Assembly (NCBI GenBank): GCA_016490735.1
Contig: JAEMWC010001118.1
Location: 93,501 to 157,500, forward strand
Direction of reading: 5' to 3'
Source: Pachyseris speciosa
Taxonomy: Eukaryota > Cnidaria > Anthozoa > Scleractinia > Pachyseridae
Length of the DNA stretch: 64,000 bases
The notes beneath the pieces are model-generated. The model was given only the letters and a program-made list of their open reading frames with translations. It had not been told where the DNA came from and did no database searches. A program made the position numbers and the translations under genes. This document shows, piece by piece, positions 22,410 to 32,999 of this stretch; position 1 is the first letter of the stretch; each line of letters starts with the position of its first letter.

Positions 22410-25400
22410 GCATGACCTCGAGCCAAATATTTTCCCGTCTGGCCCTCCCACTCAGTCAATAAGTACATATTACTGTAAGTGAGCTGCCGTTCTAGTCGAG
22501 TCTGCTTGAGTTATCCTCGTTGCCAATTTAAGAGTCCACAATTCTAAAGACTTGTTTTTGTCTGTTTGTTTAATTCTCCAACACGGTAATAATCAATGAA
22601 GCTGTGGCCTTTGTGTTATTTTCTCAATAGGATATTACAGTATCTTTACAAAAAATTCATAATTTTGTTCCATTTAAAGGCTCATAAAACTGAATGTAGG
22701 AGATTCCCTTTGAACTGTTCAACGAATTGTGGAGCTGTTCTCCCCAGAGAGGAGGTTAGTAAGTAAACATCTCTCTAGTTTCATGATCATTCATCATTCC
22801 AATAATTTGCTTGGACATTACACCTGACGGTGTGTTGTTTGTTTGTTTTGTTTTTGTTTTTTGTTAACCTTGAAAGAAAACACATATACCTTCGCTCATT
22901 AAAAATAGATGGGCCTTTACCCTGATGGCACAAACCTTTAAGTCACCGGTATAGAATACAGGTGAACGCAACACCTCCCCCCCCCTCCCCCAGGGGGAGG
23001 GTACTCCTTTGTATGGGCTGTATAGGGATGTGCGGCCCCAAAGGGTATGGTGTTTCAGCCGTTTTGGTCAGAAATAGGGTATCGATTTTGAACATTTTGG
23101 TCTGAAATAGGATATGGTTTATGCACTCTGGTCTTGAGTTGGGTATGTTTGTTAGAAGAAGCTACTTCTTCATCATTAGGCGATAAGACCATCCACAAAA
23201 GCCCTTCTTTTTTGTCTTTTGATATGTTTACGCCAGCCGTGTACGTGAAATAAGTCAAAATAGGGTATCGAATTTTTGATCAGGTCTGAAATGGGGTAGG
23301 GGAAATCGCAGAGTTTGGTCTGAAATAGAGTAAGGGTTTCAGGAAGCGTGCCGCACACCCCCACCCAATTTTTCTGGTTGTACCCATCCCCCTCCCGGGA
23401 CGTTTACCCAAATCATCCCGTTTGCTCTTACGTCGCCGGTAGCACGTAAATACTTGAATTATACTGGGCGGTGGGTTAGAACCTCTTCCAAAAAATTTAC
23501 GACCATTTCCGTATGAAATGTTCTTCGCTAACTGCAAAAATTCAGTTAAGAATGAAATGACAAAGAAAACAAAATAAACATTATTATTTGCTTTGAAAAG
23601 CTGAGCTCGAGTAAGATTTGCTTCAAGAACAGATCCTCACAAGCAATTTAATTTGATGTGAAACCAATTCAAAAGTTTATTGTGCATTCATGGACCGCGA
23701 TTGTGCGAGTCTTCCTTCTTTGCACACATTACCTGTATCTTCAATCCTTGTAAGGGCTTACCGTAAACAAAGCACCATTAAACAGTCTCACGACTTCCTC
23801 TCCACTACAGGCTGCAGCCCACCTTCAGAAGGATTGTCCTTTGTTCATTGTTTCTTGTCCGTATGCGCAGATGGGTTGTGCAGAAAAGGTAACAATGCAT
23901 GCGTATTGAAATAAAGCCGACCTTCATGATCACCTGACCTCGATGACCCAGTTTAAATCTCTGAATAGAGGAGCAAACGTTTAGGACGCCTCCACCCCTT
24001 CCTCATATTAAAATTAAAAGACTTGCTAATTCTAACATGAATTCAAATGTTTCTTCTGATTGCAAACGTATCAATGATAACGCGCGCCTTTCTCCAAAGT
24101 CCCGAAAATGTCTCGGGTCCGAAAACTAGTTTACGTGCACTAGGTTCAATACCAGAAATTCGATTTCTAATAGTTTAAAGAATAGTTTTAGAAAGCAAGC
24201 TATAAAAATGAGAAATACATTGGGCTAGTTTGTTCAAACATCCAGTCATACCACTGGACAATAAACCAAGTTGAAAAGTACTTGTCGGGCTCGAAATGTT
24301 CGCCGGCCGGAGTTTTGAGAAACGCACGCTTGCTCCTAGCGTGCCCCCAAAGTATAACTGAGAGCAATGTCATTGCTCATTAGTCGCAGAGAGCTGTACG
24401 AATTTTTCTTCGATAACATTGAACCAAGTTTCAAAAGGCAGTTTAGGTTTTGTACTATTATCGTGTTTAAATAATTAATCCTGACGTCGTTGTGGTGCAG
24501 GGATATTATGAAGGCCACGTTGAAACCGCTGGATAGACCAAAGGCCAAAAGGGGTCAACTTTCCGCACCCAAGTTTTGTGGTACCGAACGAGGGCTCTAC
24601 AACTTGTACAAATAAAGGAAGTAGACCTGGGTTTGGAAATAAATGAAAACAATCAACCATTCAGTCAATCAGTCAGTCAATAAACAATCAGTCGATCTTT
24701 TAATCAACCAACTAATCAATCGTTGCTTTTGACAAAGCTTTTTCTGGTGTGGAGTATAAGAGCAAAAGCAGAACAGTGTGAAAAAAATTCTTGTTAATTC
24801 AGTGCGACTTACTCCTAACTTGAAGTCTTCAACAGTCTGCTGAAAATAATATGCGTCTTTGGTACGAAAAAAAAGAAACTGCAAACAAACAACTGAGAAA
24901 CAAAAGCAAAACGCTGCGTTAAAATACAACCGCCGTCATTCGTACGGTTTTCAACGACTAGTAAGGTCGTGCAGTCATCACCAGAGATTCACACGTCCAC
25001 TAAGGTTACCGCTCTCATAATATCTAATGAGATTCTATATCGGTAATTGTGTCATTTCATCCCTAGGTTCAGCGGAAAGAGGTTGAATTCCATCTTCAAT
25101 CCGCCACAAAACTGCACCTCGACCTTGCTTGTATGAAGTTAAATAAGACTGAAGTCTTGCTATACCACACCCAATGGAAGCTAAATAACACAGAATACTT
25201 GTTAAACAACACAAGAGAGGAACTCAAAGAGACCAAAAGAAAACTTGAAGAGACGGCTTTTGCTGTTGGAAGTGGAATGGGGATCTTTCCGGGAATACAT
25301 ACATGGAAGATAAGTGGCTTAAAAGAAGCCTTGAGAAAGGCCGAAAGTGGAAACGAAGCGATAATAAGGACCTCTTACGTTTACGACCATGGGTATAAAT

Positions 25401-25744
25401 ACAGACTAATCTTGAATGTGAAAGGACAGGACACTGGAGAAAACACCCATCTCTCCATATTCTTCGTTTTAATGAAAGGTGAATACGATGCCATATTATC
25501 CTGGCCTTTCCGCAAAACAGCGACGATTACGTTGATTGACCAGCAAGAGGACGTAAATCAGAGGGAAAACATTGTAAAATCCTTTACAGCGGATCCTAAA
25601 AAGCACATGGTCTGCTTCAAGAGGCCAACGGAAGACTCGAACAAACTTGGTTACGGCTTCTGTGAATTTATATCACGTAATGAAGTTAAAGAAAGGCGTT
25701 ACATTGTGGACGACACGATGTTCATTCAAGTTCAACTGTTCTGA
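14271..25744 (+). CDS. TRAF-family adaptor gene, incomplete or disrupted
   Basis: TRAFs are cytoplasmic adaptors/E3 ligases that bind receptors through a C-terminal MATH (TRAF-C) domain and signal through RING and TRAF zinc fingers. Exons found in order on one strand: RING 14271-14440, zinc finger 22680-22754, zinc finger 23811-23888, coiled coil plus MATH 25067-25744. The last three are all phase 0 and join to one open frame. The RING exon ends in phase 2 and lacks the final Cys pair of the RING, so at least one exon between 14441 and 22679 is missing from my reading. That gap holds a decayed gypsy-type element, LTR-like DNA, a SINE and a MITE. Either small exons escaped me, or the insertions removed them and the gene is a pseudogene. 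Which TRAF class it belongs to is not decided. Confidence 0.7.
14441..15756 (+). other. TRAF-like first intron, proximal part
   Basis: No exon found. Holds a C/T-rich polypyrimidine tract at 15387-15433 and a G-rich block at 15499-15511. Overlapping minus-strand frames at 14422-14897 look protein-like in parts but are unrecognised. Confidence 0.4.
15387..15433. repeat. Polypyrimidine tract with G-quadruplex potential on the minus strand
   Basis: Runs of C (5-9 long) separated by T, so the minus strand has at least four G-runs with short loops. Confidence 0.6.
15757..16135 (-). mobile_element. LTR-retrotransposon 3' remnant ending in poly(A)
   Basis: The minus strand encodes [20 protein letters not shown] then [15 protein letters not shown], the usual basic C-terminus of Ty3/gypsy-like polyproteins. 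After ~200 bp of 3' sequence comes a run of 16 A (15761-15776 as T). No upstream pol remains. A short retrocopy of an LTR-element mRNA is one explanation. Confidence 0.45.
16147..16490 (-). repeat. Diverged third copy of part of the 1.42-kb repeat
   Basis: In reverse orientation it matches ~8600-8910 of copy 1: GAATAACTCAAGTACGGGAT, GAATGATAAGCGATTA, then AGTGACGTATTTCAGCAAAC...CACCGAGATTCC. Much more diverged than the copies at 8.2 and 54.7 kb, so the family is old as well as recently active. Confidence 0.65.
16778..17204. mobile_element. hAT-like MITE with CAGGGGCACCCAACGA ends, copy A
   Basis: 427 bp. Terminal inverted repeats CAGGGGCACCCAACGA at both ends, flanked by ACTTTGT direct repeats (7 bp matched). 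CAGGG-type ends are usual for hAT elements, whose duplications are 8 bp. Uninterrupted version of 41982-45631. Confidence 0.75.
17797..18237 (-). mobile_element. tRNA-headed SINE, copy 2
   Basis: tRNA-like head at 18163-18237 (minus); body collinear with copy 1 at 13463. Opposite orientation, so the pair could form a ~430-bp foldback across the first TRAF intron. Confidence 0.88.
18915..19214 (-). pseudogene. Gypsy integrase fragment
   Basis: [20 protein letters not shown] ... [20 protein letters not shown] carries the NG.PFxS and PxxNGxxE-type core (as KANEGAE). An in-frame duplication of VIQ is present. Confidence 0.75.
19669..20124 (-). pseudogene. Gypsy RNase H fragment
   Basis: Contains [20 protein letters not shown] then GLGAILTQ, the RT/RNase H boundary with the first catalytic Asp. 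The rest is shifted. Confidence 0.75.
22142..22599. repeat. 229-bp tandem duplication, LTR-like
   Basis: Two head-to-tail copies (22142-22370, 22371-22599), ~96% alike by eye. Each has an inverted GGTCATG...GGTCCGTACGGCATGACC core and ends TTTAATTCTCCAACACGGTA. The last ~26 bp recur at 18243-18268, at the other end of the gypsy element, so this may be LTR sequence. TTGGCAACGAGGATAACTCA on the minus strand resembles the sequence after a gypsy 5' LTR. Confidence 0.6.
22680..22754 (+). CDS. TRAF-type zinc-finger exon
   Basis: Encodes 25 residues, [20 protein letters not shown] then LPREE, between CATTTAAAG and GTTAGT. H2/C6 close one TRAF finger and C13/C17 open the next. It is phase 0 on both sides, matching the next exon. 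It begins 80 bp after a 229-bp tandem duplication, so its acceptor lies almost inside mobile DNA. Confidence 0.72.
22980..23400. repeat. Interspersed repeat of GGGTAT..TTTTGGTCTGAAATA units
   Basis: Internal near-repeats of GTTTTGGTCAGAAATAGGGT/ATTTTGGTCTGAAATAGGAT. Open frames here (PYPISDQN repeats) follow from the repeat and are not called genes. Confidence 0.5.
23811..23888 (+). CDS. TRAF-type zinc-finger exon
   Basis: 26 codons in phase 0: [20 protein letters not shown] then MGCAEK. H4/C9 close the finger opened in the previous exon; C16 and C23 open the last finger, completed by two His in the next exon. Acceptor CCACTACAG, donor AAAAG|GTAACA. Confidence 0.8.
23889..25066 (+). other. 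TRAF-like last intron
   Basis: Unique DNA with a TCAGTCAATC-like stretch near 24664-24720. No further exon recognised. Confidence 0.4.
25067..25744 (+). CDS. TRAF coiled-coil and MATH (TRAF-C) exon
   Basis: Acceptor CATCCCTAG|GTTCAG; 225 codons in phase 0 to a TGA. Residues 1-20 ([20 protein letters not shown]) finish the last zinc finger. About 25-65 is a polar heptad-like region (KLNKTEVLL...[13 protein letters not shown]) expected to form the trimerising coiled coil. From ~79 (HTWKI) to the end is a MATH domain with [40 protein letters not shown]. The frame is intact with no stops, suggesting selection or a recent break. Confidence 0.88.
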   Translation, partial: VQRKEVEFHLQSATKLHLDLACMKLNKTEVLLYHTQWKLNNTEYLLNNTREELKETKRKLEETAFAVGSGMGIFPGIHTWKISGLKEALRKAESGNEAIIRTSYVYDHGYKYRLILNVKGQDTGENTHLSIFFVLMKGEYDAILSWPFRKTATITLIDQQEDVNQRENIVKSFTADPKKHMVCFKRPTEDSNKLGYGFCEFISRNEVKERRYIVDDTMFIQVQLF

Positions 25745-27256
25745 ACCACGTGATTAGCGGTCTATTCTACACTCGGAAGAACAACTGAGGACGTTTCAGT
25801 ACTCTAGGGTAGCTGTAAAGAGGGTCCCCTAACCGGTAAACGGTTTCCATGTTCCCAAATATACTCACTTTATGGTATTTTCCACTTAATTTGCACTTAT
25901 ATTGACCTCATAACAGCTGAATTCCGTCTGGAAGCACTTCCGGATTCAAAATATTAATGATTTACTACATTGCCGGATAACATGTTTCCGGAAAACGTCA
26001 TTCCCTGCTCATTCTTTGACGTTTCACTTGATTTTATCCCTGAAAGAGCAAAACAACCTTCAGAACTTGCCAATTAGTTTACATTAAATGAAACATTAAA
26101 GAACACAAAAGTTAATATTAATTTTAACTCGTAGTAGAAATTTCCTCTTGATAAGCGTCAACCGTCAAAAGCAAATCACGATCTGCTTATAAAACGGCAA
26201 TCGTGATGTAATTCCACCACCAGCAAGATCCTTGTAAAATTTCCGCAAAATGGACCCTCAAAACTCAGAGAAGAATTGAAGCTTGAAAATGAAACACCTA
26301 CCTCAAACATTTTGCTCATGAATTTATTCATAGCAAGTGTCCTGCGTGACCTTAACCGAAGAAATCGGTAATATAGAAAAAATTGTATCATCAACCATCA
26401 AAGCTACCTTCTCGGAAACCCTCTGTACAAGTCAGGTCAGATCTTGCATTCCCTGTTGAACACGTTCTGGGGAAGGGTTTTCCCAGCTTACAGAAGGCAC
26501 ACTATTTTCAACCGATTTGGTAAGCCATAAAAGTTACTCATAGAACAGGTAAATGAAATTCACTCGATAGACTGCTAGACCTAATCCAGAAAGGCCGTGT
26601 TTCAAAAAGATATATTTCTATAAATTTTCCCACTTCCCTCAGTCCTCGCCTGGACCTCCTCATAATGAACGATCTCAGTCCACTGTATCTGTCAAATTTT
26701 TGCCACTTAGACATCTGTGTGTTGTTGTTATAGTCTATTTATGAGCTGCTGCAGTTTTTCAGCGTCAGGCATTTTTTAAACAAGGGGTGGGCGGACGGGC
26801 TTGGCAGGGGGTTAGGAGGCAGTTGGGAACTCAAAACTGATAGGAAAGCGGGAAAGGAGAGGGCGGGAATTGGGATTTCGTAATTGTCGGGAAGCAGATG
26901 AAAATCCAAAAATATTTCGCATGGCAAGAAGTTCTGCTTCCCTTTAAGCCTCACTCTTTACCACAACCTCGTGCCCAGCGCGTTTCCCTTTCTTCCCGCC
27001 TCTCTCACGCCCTGGGAGCTAGGTTGCCCTTACCAAGCCTTACTGCGTAGACGATGTTCTAGTAGTTGATAGCTTGTAATTTCCAGCCCCGGGGCTTTGT
27101 GTCGTTAACATATACGGTTAAAAGTCAATTGGCTTATTTCAGTTTGCTTGCTTGTTCATTATACACTGAGATAGAGAAAAGTGTAAATCAGAACAAAATC
27201 AAAAATCATTTTTAAATATTCCTATTGCCTGATAGGTAACAAAACTGGAAACATAA
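25745..27256. other. Intergenic, no gene seen
   Basis: Holds the 3' flank of the TRAF-like gene. Minus-strand frames at 26176-26394 and 26739-26954 are unrecognised. Confidence 0.4.
26083..26100 (+). promoter_or_regulatory. Possible poly(A) signals downstream of the TRAF-like gene
   Basis: Two ATTAAA hexamers about 340-355 nt after the stop codon. Weak evidence by itself. Confidence 0.3.
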
Positions 27257-27452
27257 TGGGCCCTTTGCAGCTGGTCAGTCACGTGGTACAAAAAACGCCA
27301 TGCTGGAGAGCAAGCAACGCACTGGGACATGACAAACAAAGGGCTTACATCATTTAAAATGGTAATTTTCTTTGTTTATCTTGTCCCAGTGCGTTGCTTG
27401 CTCTCCAGCATGGCGTTTTTGTACCACGTGACTGACCAGCTGCAAAGGACCC
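27257..27452. mobile_element. Long-hairpin MITE
   Basis: Arms of ~85 bp (27257-27342 and 27369-27452) nearly perfect around a 26-bp loop: TTTGCAGCTGGTCAGTCACG ... its complement. The near perfection implies recent origin or gene conversion. Confidence 0.8.
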
Positions 27453-27468
27453 ATTCCCAAATTTATTA

Positions 27469-28164
27469 AGGTGACTCCCATCTGTTTCTAGCACTTTCCA
27501 CCTCTTGTACTTTGATAGATCATCACTACCAATCTTTATGAGTTGTTAGCTTTATAGTGGTATCAAACAATAACCAAATCGTCGGTGAACAAGTCATTCA
27601 AAAATTTTCCACTAAATAGGTTACCATGGTAACAATATAACCTGTTAGAAACGTCCTTAATTTTGGTTTTAAGCGAAAATAACTCAAAAACGAGCTCGGT
27701 GACCCCCATTTTTTTATTGAAAATTAATAAGCGCATCAAGATCCAACTTTTTGCAAAGTTTAAAAAAAATGTACCAATGGATTCAGAGCCACCTTAAAAA
27801 CCTCGAAAATTTAAGGTGGCTCTGAAGCCCCTAGAAGAATTGTTTTGAAGCCCCTAGAAGAATTGTTTTCTAACTTTGCAAAAAGTTGTATATTATTATG
27901 CTAATTATTTCCCAACAATAAAAAATGGGGGTCACCGAACTCGTTTTTGAGTTATTGTGGCTTAAAGCTAAAACTAGGGGTGTTTTAAACAGTTAATAGT
28001 GTTGCTATGGTGACCCATTATGTCAAAAAAAGTTTCATAACTTGTTCACCAATGATTGGGGATTTATTTGATACCACTATAAAGGTAACAATGTACAAAC
28101 ATTGATAGCAATGATTCATCAAAATAAAGTGCTGAAAAATGCTGGAAACCGGTGCGAGCCACCT
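27469..28164. mobile_element. Two ~330-350-bp MITEs in inverted orientation, AAGGTGGCTC ends
   Basis: Left unit 27469-27795 and right unit 27811-28164 are reverse complements sharing TTTATAGTGGTATCAAA, GGTGAACAAGT, GAGCTCGGTGACCCCCAT and AACTTTTTGCAAAGTT. Each ends in AAGGTG..GAGCCACCTT. The right unit has a 23-bp tandem duplication (GAAGCCCCTAGAAGAATTGT TTT). Confidence 0.75.
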
Positions 28165-28458
28165 TAATAATTCATGCGAGAGAACAAAGGAAATCACTAC
28201 CGTGAAGGATGTTTGGGTATGTGATCCTAATTATCCTCTTATTTGGTGAACTTTGCCCTTAATTTCTCCAAGAATTATAAATGGTTTGAGAATCCATATT
28301 CAACACGCAGAAGACTGTTTTATCAACTATCCAAACGGACTCAAACAAAACTCTGCTGTGTCCCGTTTTTTCAACCCACTTCCCAGTGTATGGATATCTG
28401 ATGAAACACTCTTTCTCGAGTTTGATACATGTATATTGCAATACATTTGCTCTGCATT

Positions 28459-28727
28459 AGAGCGGTTTTCAATTGAGTGTCCAAAGTAATTCTGGTTTTG
28501 CTTTGGTTTTGCATTGCTTCCCTCTGTGATTGGCCAGGAAAACTCGCGCCACTTTCTCAACCAATGAAAACCAAAACCAATCGTGACTTGCACGCGCGCA
28601 TTTTTCCGCCGGTTACCTGTAATTGCTTCTTATTCTGATTGGCTCATTGCACTGCTTACGTTTGTTGTGATTGGCTGGAGTAATTGCTTTGGTTTTGGTT
28701 TTACGACACTCAATTGAAAAGCACTCT
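28459..28727. mobile_element. MITE with AGAGC...TTTTCAATTGAGTG ends, copy
   Basis: Terminal inverted repeats AGAGCGGTTTTCAATTGAGT and its complement. The interior is rich in CCAATCA/TGATTGG. Family copies at 41192-41612 (internally duplicated), 51815-52102 and a fragment at 4745. Confidence 0.8.
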
Positions 28728-28739
28728 AATAAGCTGATC

Positions 28740-29130
28740 ATGATTTAAAAAACTGGGCTTTGAAGGCCATTTCATCACTTATGTAATCGAGACGTAAACG
28801 AGAATGGTAATTTCGTTGGATATTATCCAGCGTGGTTTACTCAGTATATTAGACATTTGGTAAAAGTAAGATATACTAAAACAATTGTATTTTTCACTGA
28901 TATATACGTCTTTCTTAGCCAAGTTAACTCTCTTAGCCTGATTCTTAAGTGAGGTACATGATGTTCGCAAGATAACTGAATAATCTGGTAACCAATCGCA
29001 ATGCACTTTTCGTGTCCCGATAACATAAAAATCGTTTACTATCTTTTGAAGATATTATACTCAAGGCAATATCATCAAGATATCATTACAATACCCTGCT
29101 TGTATTACATTAATACTACTCATCAATAAA
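28740..29130. other. Spacer, nothing recognised
   Basis: AT-rich; no repeat pair or splice-supported frame seen. Confidence 0.3.
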
Positions 29131-29133
29131 GTG

Positions 29134-29273
29134 TAATAAAGTGGTAATTGAACTTCGTGTCATGCAATTTAGTCTGAAATCATACTTGCGATTTCAAATC
29201 AAACTCGCGCTGCGCGCTCGTTCGATTTTAATTTCAGACCAAATTGCACTCCACTCAGTTTAATTACCATTAT
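29134..29273. mobile_element. Palindromic MITE, TGGTAATTGAAC ends
   Basis: GCAATTTAGTCTGAAAT...ATTTCAGACCAAATTGC arms with a TCGCGCTGCGCGCTCG centre, outermost ends TGGTAATTGAAC / GTTTAATTACCA. Confidence 0.7.
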
Positions 29274-29278
29274 ATATC

Positions 29279-29453
29279 ACTCACGCTACAGATGCCACGC
29301 ACCTCTCAGTAACCTCTTATTTCATTGGTTCTTATTACCACGCAGCTCCATTATTTCAGGGCTAGGGTCCATTGTTTCTGTTGTTTGTTTATTGTTTTCT
29401 CAGCCAATCCTGTGAACTGTTCCGAGAGCTGCGTGGCGCCTCTCACGCTAAAG
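29279..29453. mobile_element. Short inverted-repeat element
   Basis: CACTCACGCTACAGATGCCACGC... is roughly matched by ...GCGTGGCGCCTCTCACGCT at the far end. Imperfect arms of ~25 bp, no coding capacity. Confidence 0.45.
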
Positions 29454-29828
29454 CTGTATTTTTCCCTTGTGTCCATGTGACGCTTTTTTCCTTTACGGAT
29501 TCTAGTCACTTCTCACCCTGCTGGTTTTAGACCTACAGTAATAGGAATTGTCGTATTTTTTGGTGTGAGTGAAAAGTAAATTAAATTGAATGAAATATAA
29601 TTGAATGGCTAGATGTTTGCAGAAATGCTATTTAAAGTGTGGGCTGTTTCCCTCCACTCCTAGCTGTACAAAATCGCAAAGTCAATGAAAACCTGTTGTA
29701 TTGTGTGAGATAAGGATCAAAATTTCCTGGATGATCGTACTTGTGATCAACAGGTTAGAAGATAGGATTTGGTGTTCCCTCAGAAAAACAATCTCAATCT
29801 TGTGAAGAAAAAAACTGTTATTAGACGA

Positions 29829-30064
29829 AAATTAACAAATCGAATGTGGTTTGGCGTTGTCCATACTCTTATCGACAACGATATTCGTAATCACAGTGGT
29901 CAAAATGTTGTGGACTCACGAGGCGCAGCCGAGTGAGTTCCACAACAAATTCTGACCACTGCTACGCCTCGTGAGTCCACAACATTTTGACCACTGGGAT
30001 GACGAATATCGCTGTCGATAAGAGTATGGACAACGCTAAACTACATTCGATTTGTTAATTTACC
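29829..30064. mobile_element. Long-hairpin MITE with CGACAACGATATTCG arms
   Basis: Arms of ~95 bp from AATTAACAAATCGAATGTGG to its complement around a ~35-bp centre. Part of an arm (GACTCTTATCGACAACGGC) recurs at 30153-30171. Confidence 0.75.
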
Positions 30065-30258
30065 ACAATATCAGCGTCAAAGAAAATGTCAATTTCAGAG
30101 CGCAAGCTGAAAAAAGGCATTGCGCGACACGTTGACGCGAGCAGCGTTGTCTAGACTCTTATCGACAACGGCAAATTAACCAATAAGATTACGAGATTAC
30201 TGGCAATTGTGGTAAAAAGATGAATAGACGTGCGCTCAGCGGTTTTCAGCAGCCTTAA

Positions 30259-30525
30259 AGCCTGGTTTTCATATGTCGGGAAAATCCCAGACGGTGGGGG
30301 ATTTCACTATTTCCCGACTGCCCCAGATTTATGCCGAGATAACGATCACCGCAGAAATCTGAGACGCATCGGCAAAATAGAAACCTTCCCGATTTTCCCC
30401 CGACCATCTCAGACGATCGGGATGTCTACGATCTCCAGTTTTCATTAACCGGCATAATCTGGGATGGTCGGGAAACAGTGAAATCCCGGATCGTCTGGAA
30501 TTTTCCCGACATATGAAAACCAGGC
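30259..30525. mobile_element. 267-bp MITE with AGCCTGGTTTTCATATGTCG ends and TTAA flanks
   Basis: Terminal inverted repeats ~35 bp. TTAA lies on both sides (30255-30258, 30526-30529), the target of piggyBac-type transposases, but the terminal bases are not CCC, so the superfamily is unsure. Confidence 0.7.
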
Positions 30526-30587
30526 TTAAAGGTGTATTATTTTCTTAAAGAACTGCTTTTCAAGCACTCATAAGCATAGTCCACACC

Positions 30588-32870
30588 TTTTTTTTTTTTG
30601 TAATTTTTTATTTTTTTTTCTACATTATGTAAATAATATGTTACAAATTAATTGCCTAACGCTTAACGATATATTACATACAATGAAATATTACAATACA
30701 TAACTTACAAAAAAAAAACTCACTTGCAATACATAATAATTACAATAAACTAAACACAATATAATACTTACAGTAGACTTACTTACAATACATTAAATAC
30801 AATAGGCTACTTTCGGTAAATTACACAAGAAAACTAATTACTGTATACATGTAATACTTAGAGTAAACTAAGCACAAACATTACCTACAATAACAGAAAA
30901 AGAACAAATCACTTACTGATGGGTCATATAATACAAGCTGCTAAAGAAACATAAACATGAATATACTTGTTCATTAACTCACTTGTATTTGATATTCTTT
31001 CCACCACCATCTCTTTCTAGGTTAATACTTCAACAAGTTTTCTCCATTTAATAAAGTGTTGTGAAAGCTTATTTTTTCCTCTGGCAATTTGGAGTTCAAT
31101 TCTATAAATCAGTTTAATCCGAGCAATAAAACCCTGAACCGTCGGTAGACTATCCTGACACTTTTTAGAATAAATATAATATTTTCCTAGTTACTAATAA
31201 TAAATGATTTATTAAAGTAAAACTGTCTTTTATGTCGACCTTCCCAAAAATTATCTCCCACTCCTTCAATGTATCAATATAAATATCATTGTCTTTTAAG
31301 CCAGGATAAAACATATTTCCAGAATTCAGAGGATACTTTGCAAGAAAAGAGTAGATGCTCGATGGATTCTGCTGTTTCTTGACAAAAGGTGCAACTAGGG
31401 GAGGCAACTAAGCCAACTCGATAAAGCTTTTCATTTGTATAGACAATGCAATTCAAGATTTTGTACTGAAACTCCCTAGTCTTCGATTCCAAAGTTGAAC
31501 GGAAAGGTAAAGAGTAAACTTTATCCCATTTCACATTTATATCAGGGTATTTATCTGTTAGTTTTCTTTTTGCAGTGGGTGGAATTTGCTTCTTCCCCAA
31601 AAAGATTCCATAGATTTGTTTGGAGAAGATGTCGAGGATTGGTACTGAATTTCCGTCACCCAATTCAATTTTAGGATCGTTTGGAATTTCTTCAATCAAC
31701 AAAGATTGATCTGCCTTTAACAAAAACATTCTGGTTATCGTGAATTATGTATGGCAAAACCTTTTCTAAACGTTTAGCTAATACTTTAGATATTATTTTT
31801 GCGTCCAAATTAATTAACGAAATCGGGCGCAAATTTTTAATCAATCTTTTATCTTTCCCCTTTTTTTCAATTAGCGTTATTATGGCTTGTTTTGGGGTGT
31901 TGGAAAGTTCGCCAAACTCATGAACATAGTTGATACAATCTACTAGATATTTACCAATTAAAGGCCAAAAGGCTGAGTAAAACTCAACTGTTAGACCGTC
32001 ATTCCCAGGAGTTTTATTCTTCTGAAATGATTGCAGTACAGAAAAACATTCATTGTACGTTATCATATCGAACGCAGCTCTTCAGATAACGTTGGGACAC
32101 CTGATAGGTCATCCAGGAAAGAGGACAATTTCCTTTCCGATTCCTCATCGTTCTTAGTTTTGTATAAATTCGAGTAAAAAAGCTCCAACTCCGATAAAAT
32201 TGTTTTAGGATTAATCGTCAGTGTTTCGTCGCTGGTGTATATTTTCCTGACACAACTCTTCTTCTTGTTTGATTTTTCAAGGTTCAAAATATACTTGTTT
32301 TTCTCACCTTTTTCATACCAAGTTGTCCGAGAACGTATAATAGCCCCTTGAGTAATGTAATCATAAAGTTCATCATAATTAGCTTGTATACGTTCCAGTT
32401 CTTCAACATTTTGAATTGATGGCTCGACATCACATTTTTCCTTGCAGCGACGTAATTCTCCTTCTACTTCAATTAAGTTGGCTCTTCTGCTTCGAGCTTT
32501 TATTTTACTGTAATCGATCGTAAAAAGTCGTATTTTATATTTAAGTAGATCCCACAGGACACGCTTGTCAATAACTTCTTTAAATTCTTCAAGCCACATT
32601 TTAAAATTTCCGTCGAGTAACTGACAATACTCATTGTCGTTGACTAGCGTAGAATTAAATTTCCAAAAACTTGGTCCTCCTTTACTTTCATCAATACCAT
32701 TAAGAGCTACAGTTATTGCAGAGTGGTCCGATTTTGTCGAGGGTATTATATCAACTGTTTCGACATCTTCTTGTAAAGTGTCACTTACCAACCAAAAGTC
32801 TAGCCGTCTCTGAATGATGGGAGATTTTTGTTGCCATGTAAAAATCAAAACCTCAGTCTCAAAAATGCTC
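30588..32870 (-). mobile_element. L1/Tx1-like LINE, 5'-truncated and lacking the RT palm
   Basis: The minus strand gives the endonuclease end (RRLDFWLVSDTLQEDV, IIPSTKSDHSAITV), the linker (TTWYEKGEKNKYILNLEKSN), RT start (GNDGLTVEFYSAFWPLIGKY, LRPISLINLDAKIISKVLAK, DNQNVFVKGRSIF), then jumps to the C-terminal region (VYSLPFRSTLESKTREFQYK, CTFCQETAESIEHLLFSC). Several hundred residues including YADD are missing, joined near 31685 at a short shared ATCTTTGTTGAT. 3' UTR and poly(A) (as T at 30588-30600) remain. Confidence 0.85.
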
Positions 32871-32999
32871 AATGTTTGGAAGAGCAGAGAAAGACACGTC
32901 CTACATCTCTCAGGCTCGACCCAAAGCCCCCAGCAATAGTCCACACCTGGGTGAAGCCACTGACGAAACGGGTTGCGCTCCACGCGCTGTTCATTATGC

